Below are positions 49,173-57,300 of a stretch of 64,000 bases of DNA, in pieces (the first letter of the stretch is position 1; each line of letters begins with the position of its first letter). Where the stretch lies: positions 1-64,000 of the forward strand of contig DATIBD010000032.1 in assembly GCA_035457705.1 (NCBI GenBank), written 5' to 3'. Under the pieces are notes generated by a model. The model ran no database searches. It had not been told where the DNA came from and worked only from the letters and a program-made list of their open reading frames with translations. The position numbers and the translations under genes were made by a program. The DNA comes from DASPGQ01 sp035457705 (lineage in GTDB: Bacteria > Acidobacteriota > Vicinamibacteria > Marinacidobacterales > SMYC01).

Positions 49173-49937
49173 ATGAACAAGATAGCCATCGCCGGGAAAG
49201 GCGGGACGGGAAAAACGACGCTCGCGGGAACGCTCGCCCGCCTGATCGCGCGAACGGGTCGCGAGGTTTGGGCCATCGACGCCGATTCGAACCCGAATCT
49301 CGCCGTGACCCTCGGTCTGCAGGAATCGTCGACTTCTGAGCTCATCCCGATTCCGAGGACGATCCTTTCGGAGTCGACGGACGAGAACGGCAAGCGAAAG
49401 CTCGAGCTCGGCATGCCGGCGCGGGAAGTTCGGGACCGTTTCGGGATGACCGGGCCCGACAACGTCGCGCTTCTCGTCATGGGCAAGGTCGACCATGCGG
49501 GTGCCGGGTGAATGTGTCGTGCGCATGCCGCGGTGCGGCAGCTCGTCGCCGGAATGCTCGAGGAGGAAAGCGTGATCGCCATCGTCGATACCGAGGCGGG
49601 CCTCGAGCATCTGAGCCGTGGCACCGCCCGGCACGTCGACACGCTGGTCGTGATGATGGAGCCCTACTATCGGGCGCTCGAAACCGCCCGGCGTACCGCC
49701 GAGCTGGGCCGCGAGCTCGGGATCACGCGCATCGTCGCGGTCTCCAACAAGATTCGAGACGCGGTGGATCAGAAGACCATCACGGATTACGCGCGCGCGA
49801 ACCGGCTACAGGTCGTCGGCGAGATCCCGTTCGACGAAGAACTCAGACGAGCAGAACAGAGGCGTATCGCCCCTCTCGAGACGAAAGCGAAAGCCCTGGA
49901 CGCGATAGCGCTCCTCGCCGCGGCGCTCGTGCCCTGA
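49173..49937 (+). CDS. CooC-like nickel ATPase, selenoprotein with Sec113 encoded by TGA 49509-49511
   Basis: A MinD/ParA-type ATPase of the CooC family, 254 residues when the in-frame TGA is read through. The deviant Walker A is GKGGTGKTTLAGTLA; AIDADSNPNLAVTLGL and IVDTEAGLEHLSRGTARHVDTLVVMMEP are the switch regions. In CooC1, nickel/zinc is bound at the dimer interface by a CxC (Cys112, Cys114 in Carboxydothermus). Here the text is VDHAGAG-TGA-M-C, placing U113 and C115 in exactly this spot. Both halves are intact and in one frame; a hairpin with an apical GGU begins 14 nt after the TGA. As the operon has no hypB, this protein may insert nickel into HhyL. Alternative: two separate proteins, with ATG 49512 directly after the stop. 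Confidence 0.85.
49526..49540 (+). promoter_or_regulatory. SECIS-like hairpin of the CooC-like gene
   Basis: TGCCGCGGTGCGGCA: a 6-bp stem (UGCCGC/GCGGCA) around an apical GGU, with the GGU 21-23 nt after the TGA. The core CATGCCGCGGT(C)GCGGC is shared with the hairpin at 20149-20162 behind the other in-frame TGA. The tight loop is smaller than in fdhF, so opening of the top pair(s) would be needed. Confidence 0.6.
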
Positions 49938-50005
49938 GACCCATCGCGGTCAGCGCGCTCCCGGCGCGTGTTCCCGGGGCGGGGGCTGTGGCTCGACCCC
50001 GCCGG

Positions 50006-50488
50006 TCAAGCGTTATCGGCGGCGAGCTCGGAAGGCTCGGCGTCCTCCCCTTCGGCCGTGGAGACTCCGAGGAACGCATGCGTAGCACGCGGAGCCATCA
50101 GGAGCGTTCCCAGTCCTATGGATAGAATGACGTGCTGGAGCGCCATGTGCATCGTCGCGAACAAGCCGCCGAGAGGGTGCATCATGATGGAACGCGTGAG
50201 CGTGGGAATACATTCGAGCCCCGTAGTGAGCCATCCGGCCGCAAGGAGACCCATCGGCAAGCGGAGGGCGAACGGCATCTTGTGCGCGAGAGAAGGTTTC
50301 AGCCCGAGCGACACACCAGTAATCGCCAGCACCGAGGCGCTCGGAAAGAGAACTCCATAGAGTCCGGTCATCGTCTCCGGCTGGACGATCATCTTGTAGG
50401 GAATGTAGCCGAGTAGTGTCACTCCGGCTACGAACATCAAGGCCCGAAATATGGTGAGCCTACTGAATTTCTTGCCGGTGCGATTCAT
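50006..50488 (-). CDS. Four-helix membrane protein of unknown function
   Basis: A 160-residue protein with about four helices (TIFRALMFVAGVTLLGYIP, GLYGVLFPSASVLAITGVSLG, LPMGLLAAGWLTTGLEC, FATMHMALQHVILSIGLGTLL). Several His and Met (SIMMHPLGGLFATMHMALQH) sit in the last helices but no family is recognised. It is convergent with the CooC-like gene. GGAGG precedes the ATG (minus strand: AAGGAGGACGCTC). Not obviously part of the hydrogenase system. Confidence 0.65.
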   Translation of the reverse strand: MNRTGKKFSRLTIFRALMFVAGVTLLGYIPYKMIVQPETMTGLYGVLFPSASVLAITGVSLGLKPSLAHKMPFALRLPMGLLAAGWLTTGLECIPTLTRSIMMHPLGGLFATMHMALQHVILSIGLGTLLMAPRATHAFLGVSTAEGEDAEPSELAADNA

Positions 50489-50587
50489 GAGCGTCCTCCT
50501 TGCCCCGTAGTGGCCGCTATTGTATCTCTTCGAAGTTCCGACGCGCCAGGAACGCGTGTTCGCAGGATCGACATTGTCGAGGGAAAT

Positions 50588-51187
50588 ATGGACGAACGGC
50601 TGAAGGGGGAGCTTCTAAAAATGGCCTCGCGCGACGAGACCGTGCGCGATGCGCTCGCCGCTTCGGGAGAGCTTTTCCACGGGTATCATCCGTCAATGGA
50701 GAGCGTACACCTCGAGCATGCGGAACGCCTCGCAGCGATCGTCGCCGAATACGGCTGGCCTGGCGTGGGACGTGTTGGGGTGCAGGGCGAGGAGGCTGCG
50801 TGGCTTATCCTTCAGCACGCCATCAGCGCTCCGCCGTTTCAACGCGAAGGGTTGCGCCGGCTCAAAGAGGCGGCCGAGCGAGGCGATGCCCCCTGGTATC
50901 AGGTCGCCCTGCTCGAGGATCGGATCCGTTTCAACGAAGGTCGGGCTCAGCTCTACGGCACCCAACTCGACTGGGACGAGGGCGGTCAGCTCAGTCCCCT
51001 TCCGGGGATTGAGGATCCGGCGCGGTTGGAAGAACGCCGCAGCGCCATGGGACTCGGTCCACTCGAGGCCGAGGTCGCCCGCAAAAGAAAAGCAGCGGAA
51101 CAATCGGGAGAGAAGCCCCCATCCGACCTGGGTGAGCACAGGCGGAAGATGGAGGCTTGGGCGCGGAAGGTCGGTTGGCGCTCGTAA
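50588..51187 (+). CDS. DUF6624-like protein
   Basis: A 199-residue protein. YGWPGVGRVGVQGEEAAWLILQHAISAPPFQREGLRRLKEAAERG followed by QVALLEDRIRFNEGRAQLYGTQ matches the pattern of DUF6624 (WPGxxxVGxxGxxAAWLxxQHA...YLxDRxxxxxGxxQxYGTQ). Soluble, helical, function unknown. ATG 50588 gives the natural MDERLKGELLKMASRDE start; a frame-open upstream region exists but has no better start. Confidence 0.7.
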   Translation: MDERLKGELLKMASRDETVRDALAASGELFHGYHPSMESVHLEHAERLAAIVAEYGWPGVGRVGVQGEEAAWLILQHAISAPPFQREGLRRLKEAAERGDAPWYQVALLEDRIRFNEGRAQLYGTQLDWDEGGQLSPLPGIEDPARLEERRSAMGLGPLEAEVARKRKAAEQSGEKPPSDLGEHRRKMEAWARKVGWRS

Positions 51188-51253
51188 CGAGCACGACGGA
51201 CGGGCGGTGCCAGTCACCCGAGTAGGTACAACCGCGGGTGGTAGACTCCTCGA

Positions 51254-53128
51254 GTGGATGAAGACGACATCGCGCTGGGAATGAACCGCCCGATCACGCG
51301 GCGGGATTTTTTTCAGGGGATGGCCGTAGGCGCGTCTGCCCTGGGAGCACGGGGACATCGACCGAGGCCGAAAGAAGGGGAGCCCAAAGTTGATCCGCCC
51401 GAGCTCCAGGGGCTCCGCGGTCAGCATCCGTCGGCCATGGCCCTCGGTCATCGCGTCCGCGACGGCGAGCTCGCCGAGCTGCGTGATTTCGTGGAGACGG
51501 GTGAGAGCTACGACCTCGCCGTAGTGGGTGCGGGCATCGCGGGGCTCGCCGCCGCATTCGTCTTTCAAAAAGAGCGCAAACCCGACCCCACGATCCTGCT
51601 CCTGGACAACCACGACGACTTCGGCGGACACGCGAGGCGGAACGTCTTCGACTTCCAGGGCACCCGACTCGTCGGGCCGGGAGGCACCTATGCGCTGGAA
51701 TCGCCAGAGAGCTCCCCAGCCGAGGCCAAACGCGTTCTCGACGAGTTGGGGATCGATCTGGAGCGCATGGTGGCGTTTCGGGACGGAGGCTTCAATCAGC
51801 GCTTCGGGCTCTCGTCAGCGGTCGTCTTTGATTCCCGTGTTTTTCCCGGCGCCAAAACCACCTGGGCGAATCGGTGGTACGAGGTTCCTTATGAGGAGTT
51901 TTTCGCGAGGGCCCCAATCTCCGAAGAAGGCCGGCGCGAGCTGGTCGAGCTCTATACCACCCGCAAAGACTATCTCGATGGCGCTTCGAATCGTGATGCT
52001 CTGCTGTCGGAGATGAGCTGGGAGAGCTTCATCCGCGAGAAAATGGGACTCTCCGACGATGCGGTGCGTTTTGCCAATCTCTACGCGACGGACCTCATCG
52101 GCCTGGGTGCCGATGCCGCCTCGGCGCTCGATGCGTTCGAAGTCGGGCCCGGCTTCTACGGGATGGGCGGGGAAGGCTTTCACGAAGTCGATGGCATCCT
52201 GCGCTACGCCTACGAGCCGATCCACCGCTACCCAGACGGGAACCACACCATTGCCCGCCACCTTCTCAAAGCTCTCCTGCCCCAGGCCCTTTCCGGGCCG
52301 GACGGCATGGAAGGCGTTTTCAACGCGCGCGTTCATTACGGGCGCTTCGATCGGGAGGGACAACGAGTTCGGCTTCGCTTGCGCTCGATGGTCGAGCGCA
52401 TCGAGCACGACGGCGGAGAGCGAAGCGGAACGGTCTCCCTGTTCTATACGCGGGAGGACGGGAAGCTCTATCGCGCGCAAGCCCGGCACGTCGTGATGTC
52501 GGGTTGGGGCTCCGTGGCCAAGCACATCCTGCCCGAGCTTCCTCATGAGCAACGCCAGGCACTCGACGAGTATCGCTACAGCTCGGCCATCTATATCAAC
52601 TTAATGCTGAGACACTGGCGCCCGATCGCCGATCTCGGCTGGTTCGAAGCATTCTGGCCGGATGGCTATTGCACCTGGATGCATATCGCCGATCCCCTTC
52701 GGGTGGGCGACTATCGGCCGACCTATCATCCCGACCGTCCCACCCTCCTCAGCATGTACAAGTACATCTACAAGCCCGGGCTCGATCCAGTCCGGCAGAT
52801 GGAGCTTGGACGCTACGAGATGGAGCAGAAGAGCTTCGAATCCTACGAGCGCGAGATCCGGCGGGAGTTGACGCATATCCTCGGTCCGTTCGGCTTCGAT
52901 TCGGCGGAGGACATCGTGGGTCTCACCCTGAACCGCTGGGGCCACGGGTACAACTATTTCAAAGCTCCCCGTCCCTGGTCGAAACGTGCGCACCCGCCCT
53001 ACGAAAGCGGACGCCGGCGCCTGGGTAGAATCTCCTTCGGCGGCGCTGATGCCGGCGGCAGCCCCTGGACCCAAGCGGCCATCGCGCAGGCATGGCGCGC
53101 CGCGCAGGAACAGCTCGAGATCGACTGA
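51254..53128 (+). CDS. Tat-exported FAD-dependent amine oxidoreductase (spermidine dehydrogenase-like)
   Basis: A 624-residue flavoprotein. NRPITRRDFFQGMAVGASALG is a twin-arginine signal. PPELQGLRGQHPSAMALGHRVRDG precedes the FAD dinucleotide fold YDLAVVGAGIAGLAAAFVFQ and LLLDNHDDFGGHARRN; both the pre-FAD segment and the Tat motif match Pseudomonas spermidine dehydrogenase. The C-terminal WGHGYNYF...GRRRLGRISFGGADAGG completes the FAD site. It likely oxidises an amine in the periplasm and passes electrons to a quinone or cytochrome. Start GTG 51254. The symporter gene begins 58 nt downstream. Confidence 0.85.
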   Translation: MDEDDIALGMNRPITRRDFFQGMAVGASALGARGHRPRPKEGEPKVDPPELQGLRGQHPSAMALGHRVRDGELAELRDFVETGESYDLAVVGAGIAGLAAAFVFQKERKPDPTILLLDNHDDFGGHARRNVFDFQGTRLVGPGGTYALESPESSPAEAKRVLDELGIDLERMVAFRDGGFNQRFGLSSAVVFDSRVFPGAKTTWANRWYEVPYEEFFARAPISEEGRRELVELYTTRKDYLDGASNRDALLSEMSWESFIREKMGLSDDAVRFANLYATDLIGLGADAASALDAFEVGPGFYGMGGEGFHEVDGILRYAYEPIHRYPDGNHTIARHLLKALLPQALSGPDGMEGVFNARVHYGRFDREGQRVRLRLRSMVERIEHDGGERSGTVSLFYTREDGKLYRAQARHVVMSGWGSVAKHILPELPHEQRQALDEYRYSSAIYINLMLRHWRPIADLGWFEAFWPDGYCTWMHIADPLRVGDYRPTYHPDRPTLLSMYKYIYKPGLDPVRQMELGRYEMEQKSFESYEREIRRELTHILGPFGFDSAEDIVGLTLNRWGHGYNYFKAPRPWSKRAHPPYESGRRRLGRISFGGADAGGSPWTQAAIAQAWRAAQEQLEID

Positions 53129-53186
53129 GGCTTCGCCGCAAATCCACGCCGAGGAAGCGGCCGGCCAGTGGTATAGTGCCGCCGCT

Positions 53187-54659
53187 TTGAGCGAGAGCGC
53201 TCTCTACACTCTCATCCTCGGCGTGTACTTCGCCGCCATGTTGTCGCTAGGGTTCTGGTTCGGCCGGAGGGTCCGAACCGACCGAGACTACTTCATTGCC
53301 CGGGGAAAGCTGGGGCCGGCGACGATTGGGTTCTCCTTCTCCGCCACGCAGATGAGCGGAAGCAGCTACATGGGAGCTGTGGGCACGCAATCCGTGCTCG
53401 GCTACGCTTTCATCCCCGCGGGCGTCTCTTCCGCTTCCGCTCCCTGGTTCTCCTATATTCTGCTCGGCAACCGCCTGAGAAAGATAGCCGGCCGGATGGA
53501 GAGCGTGACTCTCGTCGACGTCTTCGAGAAAAGGTACTACAGCAACGCCGCCGGTCTGGTGGCGACCTTCATCATGCTCGTCGCCTTCGTGCCGATGATC
53601 TCTGCGCAGCTCAAAGCTGCGGGAAACGTCTTCGAGGTTCTGCTCGGGGTGCCTTATATCGCGGGGCTGTTCTTGTTCGGAGGCATCGTCATCCTGTACA
53701 CGGTCGTCGGCGGCATGTTCGCCGTCGCCTGGACCGATTTGATTCAGGGCATGATCATGATCGTGGGTTTCGCGATCCTGGCGCCCGTCGCCGTCGGCGC
53801 CGCCGGAGGATTCTCTGAGATGCACCGGCAGTACGGCGAGCTCAACCCCGGCGGTATCTCCTTTCTCGGAAACATGCCGGCCGTCTGGGTGGTGTCGTCC
53901 TTCGTCGTTTGGGGTTTCTTCCAGATCGGCGGCGCTCCTGCCTCCGTTACCCGGTTTCTCATTCCCGAAGACGACCAAACGCTCCGCACCGCCATGGTCT
54001 ACTCCGTGACGTTCCAGAGTTTTATTTACCTGTGTGCCGGTCTCGTTGCGATTTCGGGCGGCGTTCTGCTGCCGGACCTGGCTCAGCCGGATCTTACCGT
54101 TCCCACCCTGATCACCAAGCTGCTCCATCCCGCCGTGGGAGGCGTGATCGTGGCGGCGATCCTCGGCGCCGCGATGTCCACCATCGATTCGACGCTTCTT
54201 CTGGCGGGCTCGCTCGCCGCCGAGAACGTTTACGCCAAGCTCGAGCGGCTTGCGGGCCGCGAGGTCGAGCCCCGAGCCGGCCTCAGGATCGCGCGGCGAG
54301 CGACGCTCGCCATCGGCCTCCTCGCCCTCTTCTTATCCATCAAGCCGCCGGCTGCAATCCTGTGGATCGTCACGATCGCCTTCAGCCTGATGGCCTCGGC
54401 TTTCACATTTCCATTTCTGCTGGGACTATGGTGGCCGCGTGCGACCAAAGAGGGAGGAATCGCGGGTATGATCGGGGGCTCGCTGGCGTGCGTCTCATGG
54501 TACGTCGCCGGCTATCTCGAGTATCAGTCTTTCGACAACTGGATTGGTGGGATCTGGCCGGCGATCTTCGGGCCGTTCGTCTCCCTCCTCCTCCTCGTCG
54601 TCGTCAGCAAGCTCACGGCACCCCCTCCCCGAGAGGTCCAGGAGCTCTTCTTCGCTTGA
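53187..54659 (+). CDS. Sodium:solute symporter (SSS family)
   Basis: A 490-residue transporter of the LeuT fold with about 13 helices. YFIARGKLGPATIGFSFSATQMSGSSYMGAVG is the start of the SSS core; TVVGGMFAVAWTDLIQGMIMIVG is the family signature (G-G-x-x-A-V-x-x-T-D), and AILGAAMSTIDSTLLLAGSLAAENVY is TM8 with the Na2-site Ser/Ser/Thr. TTG 53187 is the probable start because the frame before it is not membrane-like. May import an amine or a carboxylate related to the upstream dehydrogenase; this is inferred from position only. Confidence 0.88.
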   Translation: MSESALYTLILGVYFAAMLSLGFWFGRRVRTDRDYFIARGKLGPATIGFSFSATQMSGSSYMGAVGTQSVLGYAFIPAGVSSASAPWFSYILLGNRLRKIAGRMESVTLVDVFEKRYYSNAAGLVATFIMLVAFVPMISAQLKAAGNVFEVLLGVPYIAGLFLFGGIVILYTVVGGMFAVAWTDLIQGMIMIVGFAILAPVAVGAAGGFSEMHRQYGELNPGGISFLGNMPAVWVVSSFVVWGFFQIGGAPASVTRFLIPEDDQTLRTAMVYSVTFQSFIYLCAGLVAISGGVLLPDLAQPDLTVPTLITKLLHPAVGGVIVAAILGAAMSTIDSTLLLAGSLAAENVYAKLERLAGREVEPRAGLRIARRATLAIGLLALFLSIKPPAAILWIVTIAFSLMASAFTFPFLLGLWWPRATKEGGIAGMIGGSLACVSWYVAGYLEYQSFDNWIGGIWPAIFGPFVSLLLLVVVSKLTAPPPREVQELFFA

Positions 54660-54845
54660 GAGTGCCCAAGGCCGTGGCGGGACCCATGATCGACCGGCCG
54701 CCACGACTCGAGCTGCTTACGGCGCGGCAATTATTCGCACTGTGTGCTCACATCTCATACCCTCGAAGGAGCCCGAGGCGGACGATTGCGCCGGGCTCGC
54801 TCCGCTCGCGCAGGGTGGGTGGAGTTCTCCATCACCCTGCCAGCC
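54660..54845. repeat. Dispersed intergenic repeat, copy 3 (with insertion)
   Basis: Starts one base after the symporter stop with GAGTGCCCAAGGCCGTGGCG and contains GACCGGCCGCCACGACTCGA, CTGCTTACGGCGCGGCAA, GCGCCGGGCTCGCTCCGCTC and GCGCAGGGTGGGTGGAG. Compared with copy 2 it carries about 57 extra bases (54731-54787) between CGGCAA and GCGCCGGG. Like copy 2 it follows directly behind a stop codon. Confidence 0.8.
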
Positions 54846-54882
54846 CGAGTGCAGGCGCAGCCGGGCGCGGTTAGAATTCGCC

Positions 54883-55614
54883 ATGCGCATCCTGTACCTC
54901 GTGCCCGGGCCGATGAAGAAGCACCAGGGTCAGGCCGAGCTCGAACGTCGTCGAGCCTTCCTCGAGAGGCACGCCTCCCCGGGAACCGACGTCGAGATCT
55001 GGGACACGGAGGAAGGACCGGCGTCGATCGAGTCGATGGTCGAGGAACATCTCGCCATCCCGCACGCGCTGAAGGCGGTTGCCCGTGCCGAGGCCGATGG
55101 AATCTCGGCCGTGATCCTCGGATGTTTCGGTGATCCGGGCCTGGACGCCGCACGTGAGCTGGTCTCGATTCCGGTGATCGGGCCCTACGAAAGCTCGCTC
55201 CTCGTCTCATTGACGCTGGGACATCGAACGAGTGTCATCACCGTCCTCGATTCGGTCGTCCCGTCCCTCGAAAAGATCGCCCGCGCAGGCGGACTGGAGT
55301 CACGGCTCGCATCCGTTCGGGCGGTGCAAGTTCCCGTTCTCGATCTTGCCCGCGACCGGGAAAGCGCGGTACGGGCCTTCGTCGAAGAGGGTCGCAGAGC
55401 CATCCGCGAAGATCGGGCGGACGTTCTCGTGCCCGGCTGCATGAGCATGGCGTTTCTGGGGATCGCGGAGTCGGCGCAGTCCGACCTGAAAGTTCCCGTG
55501 CTCAACCCTGCGGTCATCGCGTTGAAGCTCGCCGAGCTCCAAGTGTCGGCAGGCATCACTCATAGCAAGAGTGCCTTTCCTTTCCCCCCCAAGAAGTCGA
55601 GCCTGCCGACGTAG
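54883..55614 (+). CDS. Asp/Glu racemase-superfamily protein (hydantoin racemase-like)
   Basis: A 243-residue cofactor-independent racemase fold. The two active-site cysteines are present: VILGCFGDPGLDAARE and VLVPGCMSMAFLG, one in each half. IPVIGPYESSLLVSLTLGHRTSVITVLDS is typical of hydantoin racemase/arylmalonate decarboxylase relatives. Acts in the cytosol. ATG 54883. Substrate unknown. Confidence 0.82.
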   Translation: MRILYLVPGPMKKHQGQAELERRRAFLERHASPGTDVEIWDTEEGPASIESMVEEHLAIPHALKAVARAEADGISAVILGCFGDPGLDAARELVSIPVIGPYESSLLVSLTLGHRTSVITVLDSVVPSLEKIARAGGLESRLASVRAVQVPVLDLARDRESAVRAFVEEGRRAIREDRADVLVPGCMSMAFLGIAESAQSDLKVPVLNPAVIALKLAELQVSAGITHSKSAFPFPPKKSSLPT

Positions 55615-55725
55615 CGGCGACGACCGGAAGAATGTCCGAGTGTCACCAGCCGCCGTGGGCCGGGACGTGAGCTTGCGTTGATCGAGATCCGACATTATAA
55701 GAATCCTCATCCTGTGGAGGTTGCC

Positions 55726-57288
55726 GTGAAGGCAAGGAATTTTCCTGTCGCGCTCGCTGCAAGGTCTTCCATTCTGATCTCCTTGCTCGCGAGCCAGGCG
55801 GGCGCGCAATCCTCGCGCTTCGAGATCGCGGCCGACGAGTCTTTCGACGCCGAGTCCATCGCCGCTTACTCGGGCAATCACGAGGCGATCTACCGACACA
55901 TCGACGACCACCACAGCCAGCATCTCGAGAACTTGAAACGCTGGTTGCGACAGCCCTCGGTGAGCGCCCAGAACATCGGCATCCAGGAGATGGCGAACCT
56001 GCTGGTCGAGGACCTGAAGAAGCTGGGGTTCTCGGAGGCCGCGCTCGTGCCAACCGATGGACATCCGGGTGTCTGGGGGTACTACGATGCGGGTGCCGAA
56101 AAGACGCTGATCGTTTATTTGATGTACGACGTCCAGCCCGTGAATCCTGAGGACTGGCGGTCACCACCCTTCGACGCCGAGCTCGTCGAGACCGAGCTTG
56201 GCACCGTGCTCATGGCGCGCGGCGCGACGAATCAGAAGGGTCCCGAGCGCGCGTTTCTCAACGCGCTCGAGTCCATCCTCGCCATCGAGAGCAAGCTGCC
56301 GGTGAACATCATGGTCGCCGCGGAGGGAGAGGAGGAGCTGGGATCCATCCATTATCCGCAGATCATCGATGCCTACGAGGAACGGCTTCGCACCGCGGAC
56401 AGCGTCTTCTTTCCCTTCAACTCCCAGAACCCGGACGGCGAAGCGGTCCTGAATCTCGGCGTGAAGGGAATCATCTACTTCGAGCTCGAGGCGGTGGGAG
56501 GCTCATGGGGCGGTCCGAAGAACGCTGAGATTCACGGTTCTTATAAAGCCATCGTCGACGCGCCGGCGCTGAGGCTGGTGCAGGCGCTCGCGTCCCTCAC
56601 CAGCGAGGACGGAAACACGATTCTCGTTCCTGGGTACTACGATGACGTGCGGCCTCCAACGCCGGAAGAACAGCGCCTCATCAATGGAGTGCTCGAGACA
56701 TGGAACGAGAATCTCATTCGCACGAGTCTCGGCGTCGAGAAGTGGATCGATGGGATCAGCGGCAAGGAGGCGCTTCTTCGTTATCTCTACGAGCCCACTC
56801 TCAATATCGACGGCATCTGGGGTGGCTATACCGGTGAGGGGGCGAAGACGATCCTTCCCCACAAGGCCACGGCCAAAGTAGACTCACGGCTTCCACCAAA
56901 CATCCGACCGGAGGAGGCGCTCGAGAAGATTCGTCGCCATCTGGACGATCGGGGGTTCGGGGACATCGTGATCCGCCAGATCGAGGAAGGTTATCCCGCG
57001 TCCCAGACCTCGGTCGAGACGGAAGCGATACGGGCGACGATCTCGGTCTTCAACAAGTACGATCACTCCCCGGCGGTCTGGCCTCGGCTCGCGGGAAGCG
57101 CACCCTTCTACCAGTTCACCGAGCGGCTCGGACTTCCGCTCGTGATGGCCGGGCTCGGCCACGGATCGGGAGCGCACGCGCCGAATGAGTACATGGTGAT
57201 CCAGCCCAAAGACGGCCTTCCGATCGCCGATCTCGCGGAGATCGAAAGAGGCTACGTCGATATGCTCTTCGCTCTGGCCGGGCGGTAA
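55726..57288 (+). CDS. Exported M20-family peptidase homologue with substituted metal ligands
   Basis: A 520-residue protein. GTG 55726 has GGAGG 5 nt upstream and opens a signal peptide (MKARNFPVALAARSSILISLLASQAGAQ). The fold is clearly M20 (LKRWLRQPSVSAQN, TLIVYLMYDVQPVNPEDW, RGATNQKGPERAFLNALES, AAEGEEELGSIHY, GLGHGSGAHAPNEY). However, the first zinc His (GHYDVQP in carnosinase-type enzymes) is Met (LMYDVQP), and the bridging Asp (RGATDNKG) is Asn (RGATNQKG). The catalytic Glu pair and last His remain. A dinuclear zinc site therefore seems unlikely; it may bind a single metal or be non-catalytic. Confidence 0.85.
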   Translation: MKARNFPVALAARSSILISLLASQAGAQSSRFEIAADESFDAESIAAYSGNHEAIYRHIDDHHSQHLENLKRWLRQPSVSAQNIGIQEMANLLVEDLKKLGFSEAALVPTDGHPGVWGYYDAGAEKTLIVYLMYDVQPVNPEDWRSPPFDAELVETELGTVLMARGATNQKGPERAFLNALESILAIESKLPVNIMVAAEGEEELGSIHYPQIIDAYEERLRTADSVFFPFNSQNPDGEAVLNLGVKGIIYFELEAVGGSWGGPKNAEIHGSYKAIVDAPALRLVQALASLTSEDGNTILVPGYYDDVRPPTPEEQRLINGVLETWNENLIRTSLGVEKWIDGISGKEALLRYLYEPTLNIDGIWGGYTGEGAKTILPHKATAKVDSRLPPNIRPEEALEKIRRHLDDRGFGDIVIRQIEEGYPASQTSVETEAIRATISVFNKYDHSPAVWPRLAGSAPFYQFTERLGLPLVMAGLGHGSGAHAPNEYMVIQPKDGLPIADLAEIERGYVDMLFALAGR

Positions 57289-57300
57289 CGAAAGGCTCGG

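Noticed and set aside
49509..49511. TGA as a true stop or nonsense mutation splitting the CooC-like gene
   Set aside because: Both halves are intact, in one frame, the TGA replaces a metal-ligand Cys, and a second gene in the window has the same arrangement and hairpin. Cannot be fully excluded without the Sec machinery.
52986..53186. N-terminal extension of the sodium symporter to 52986
   Set aside because: It would lie inside the flavoprotein gene and is not membrane-like; TTG 53187 fits the family N-terminus.
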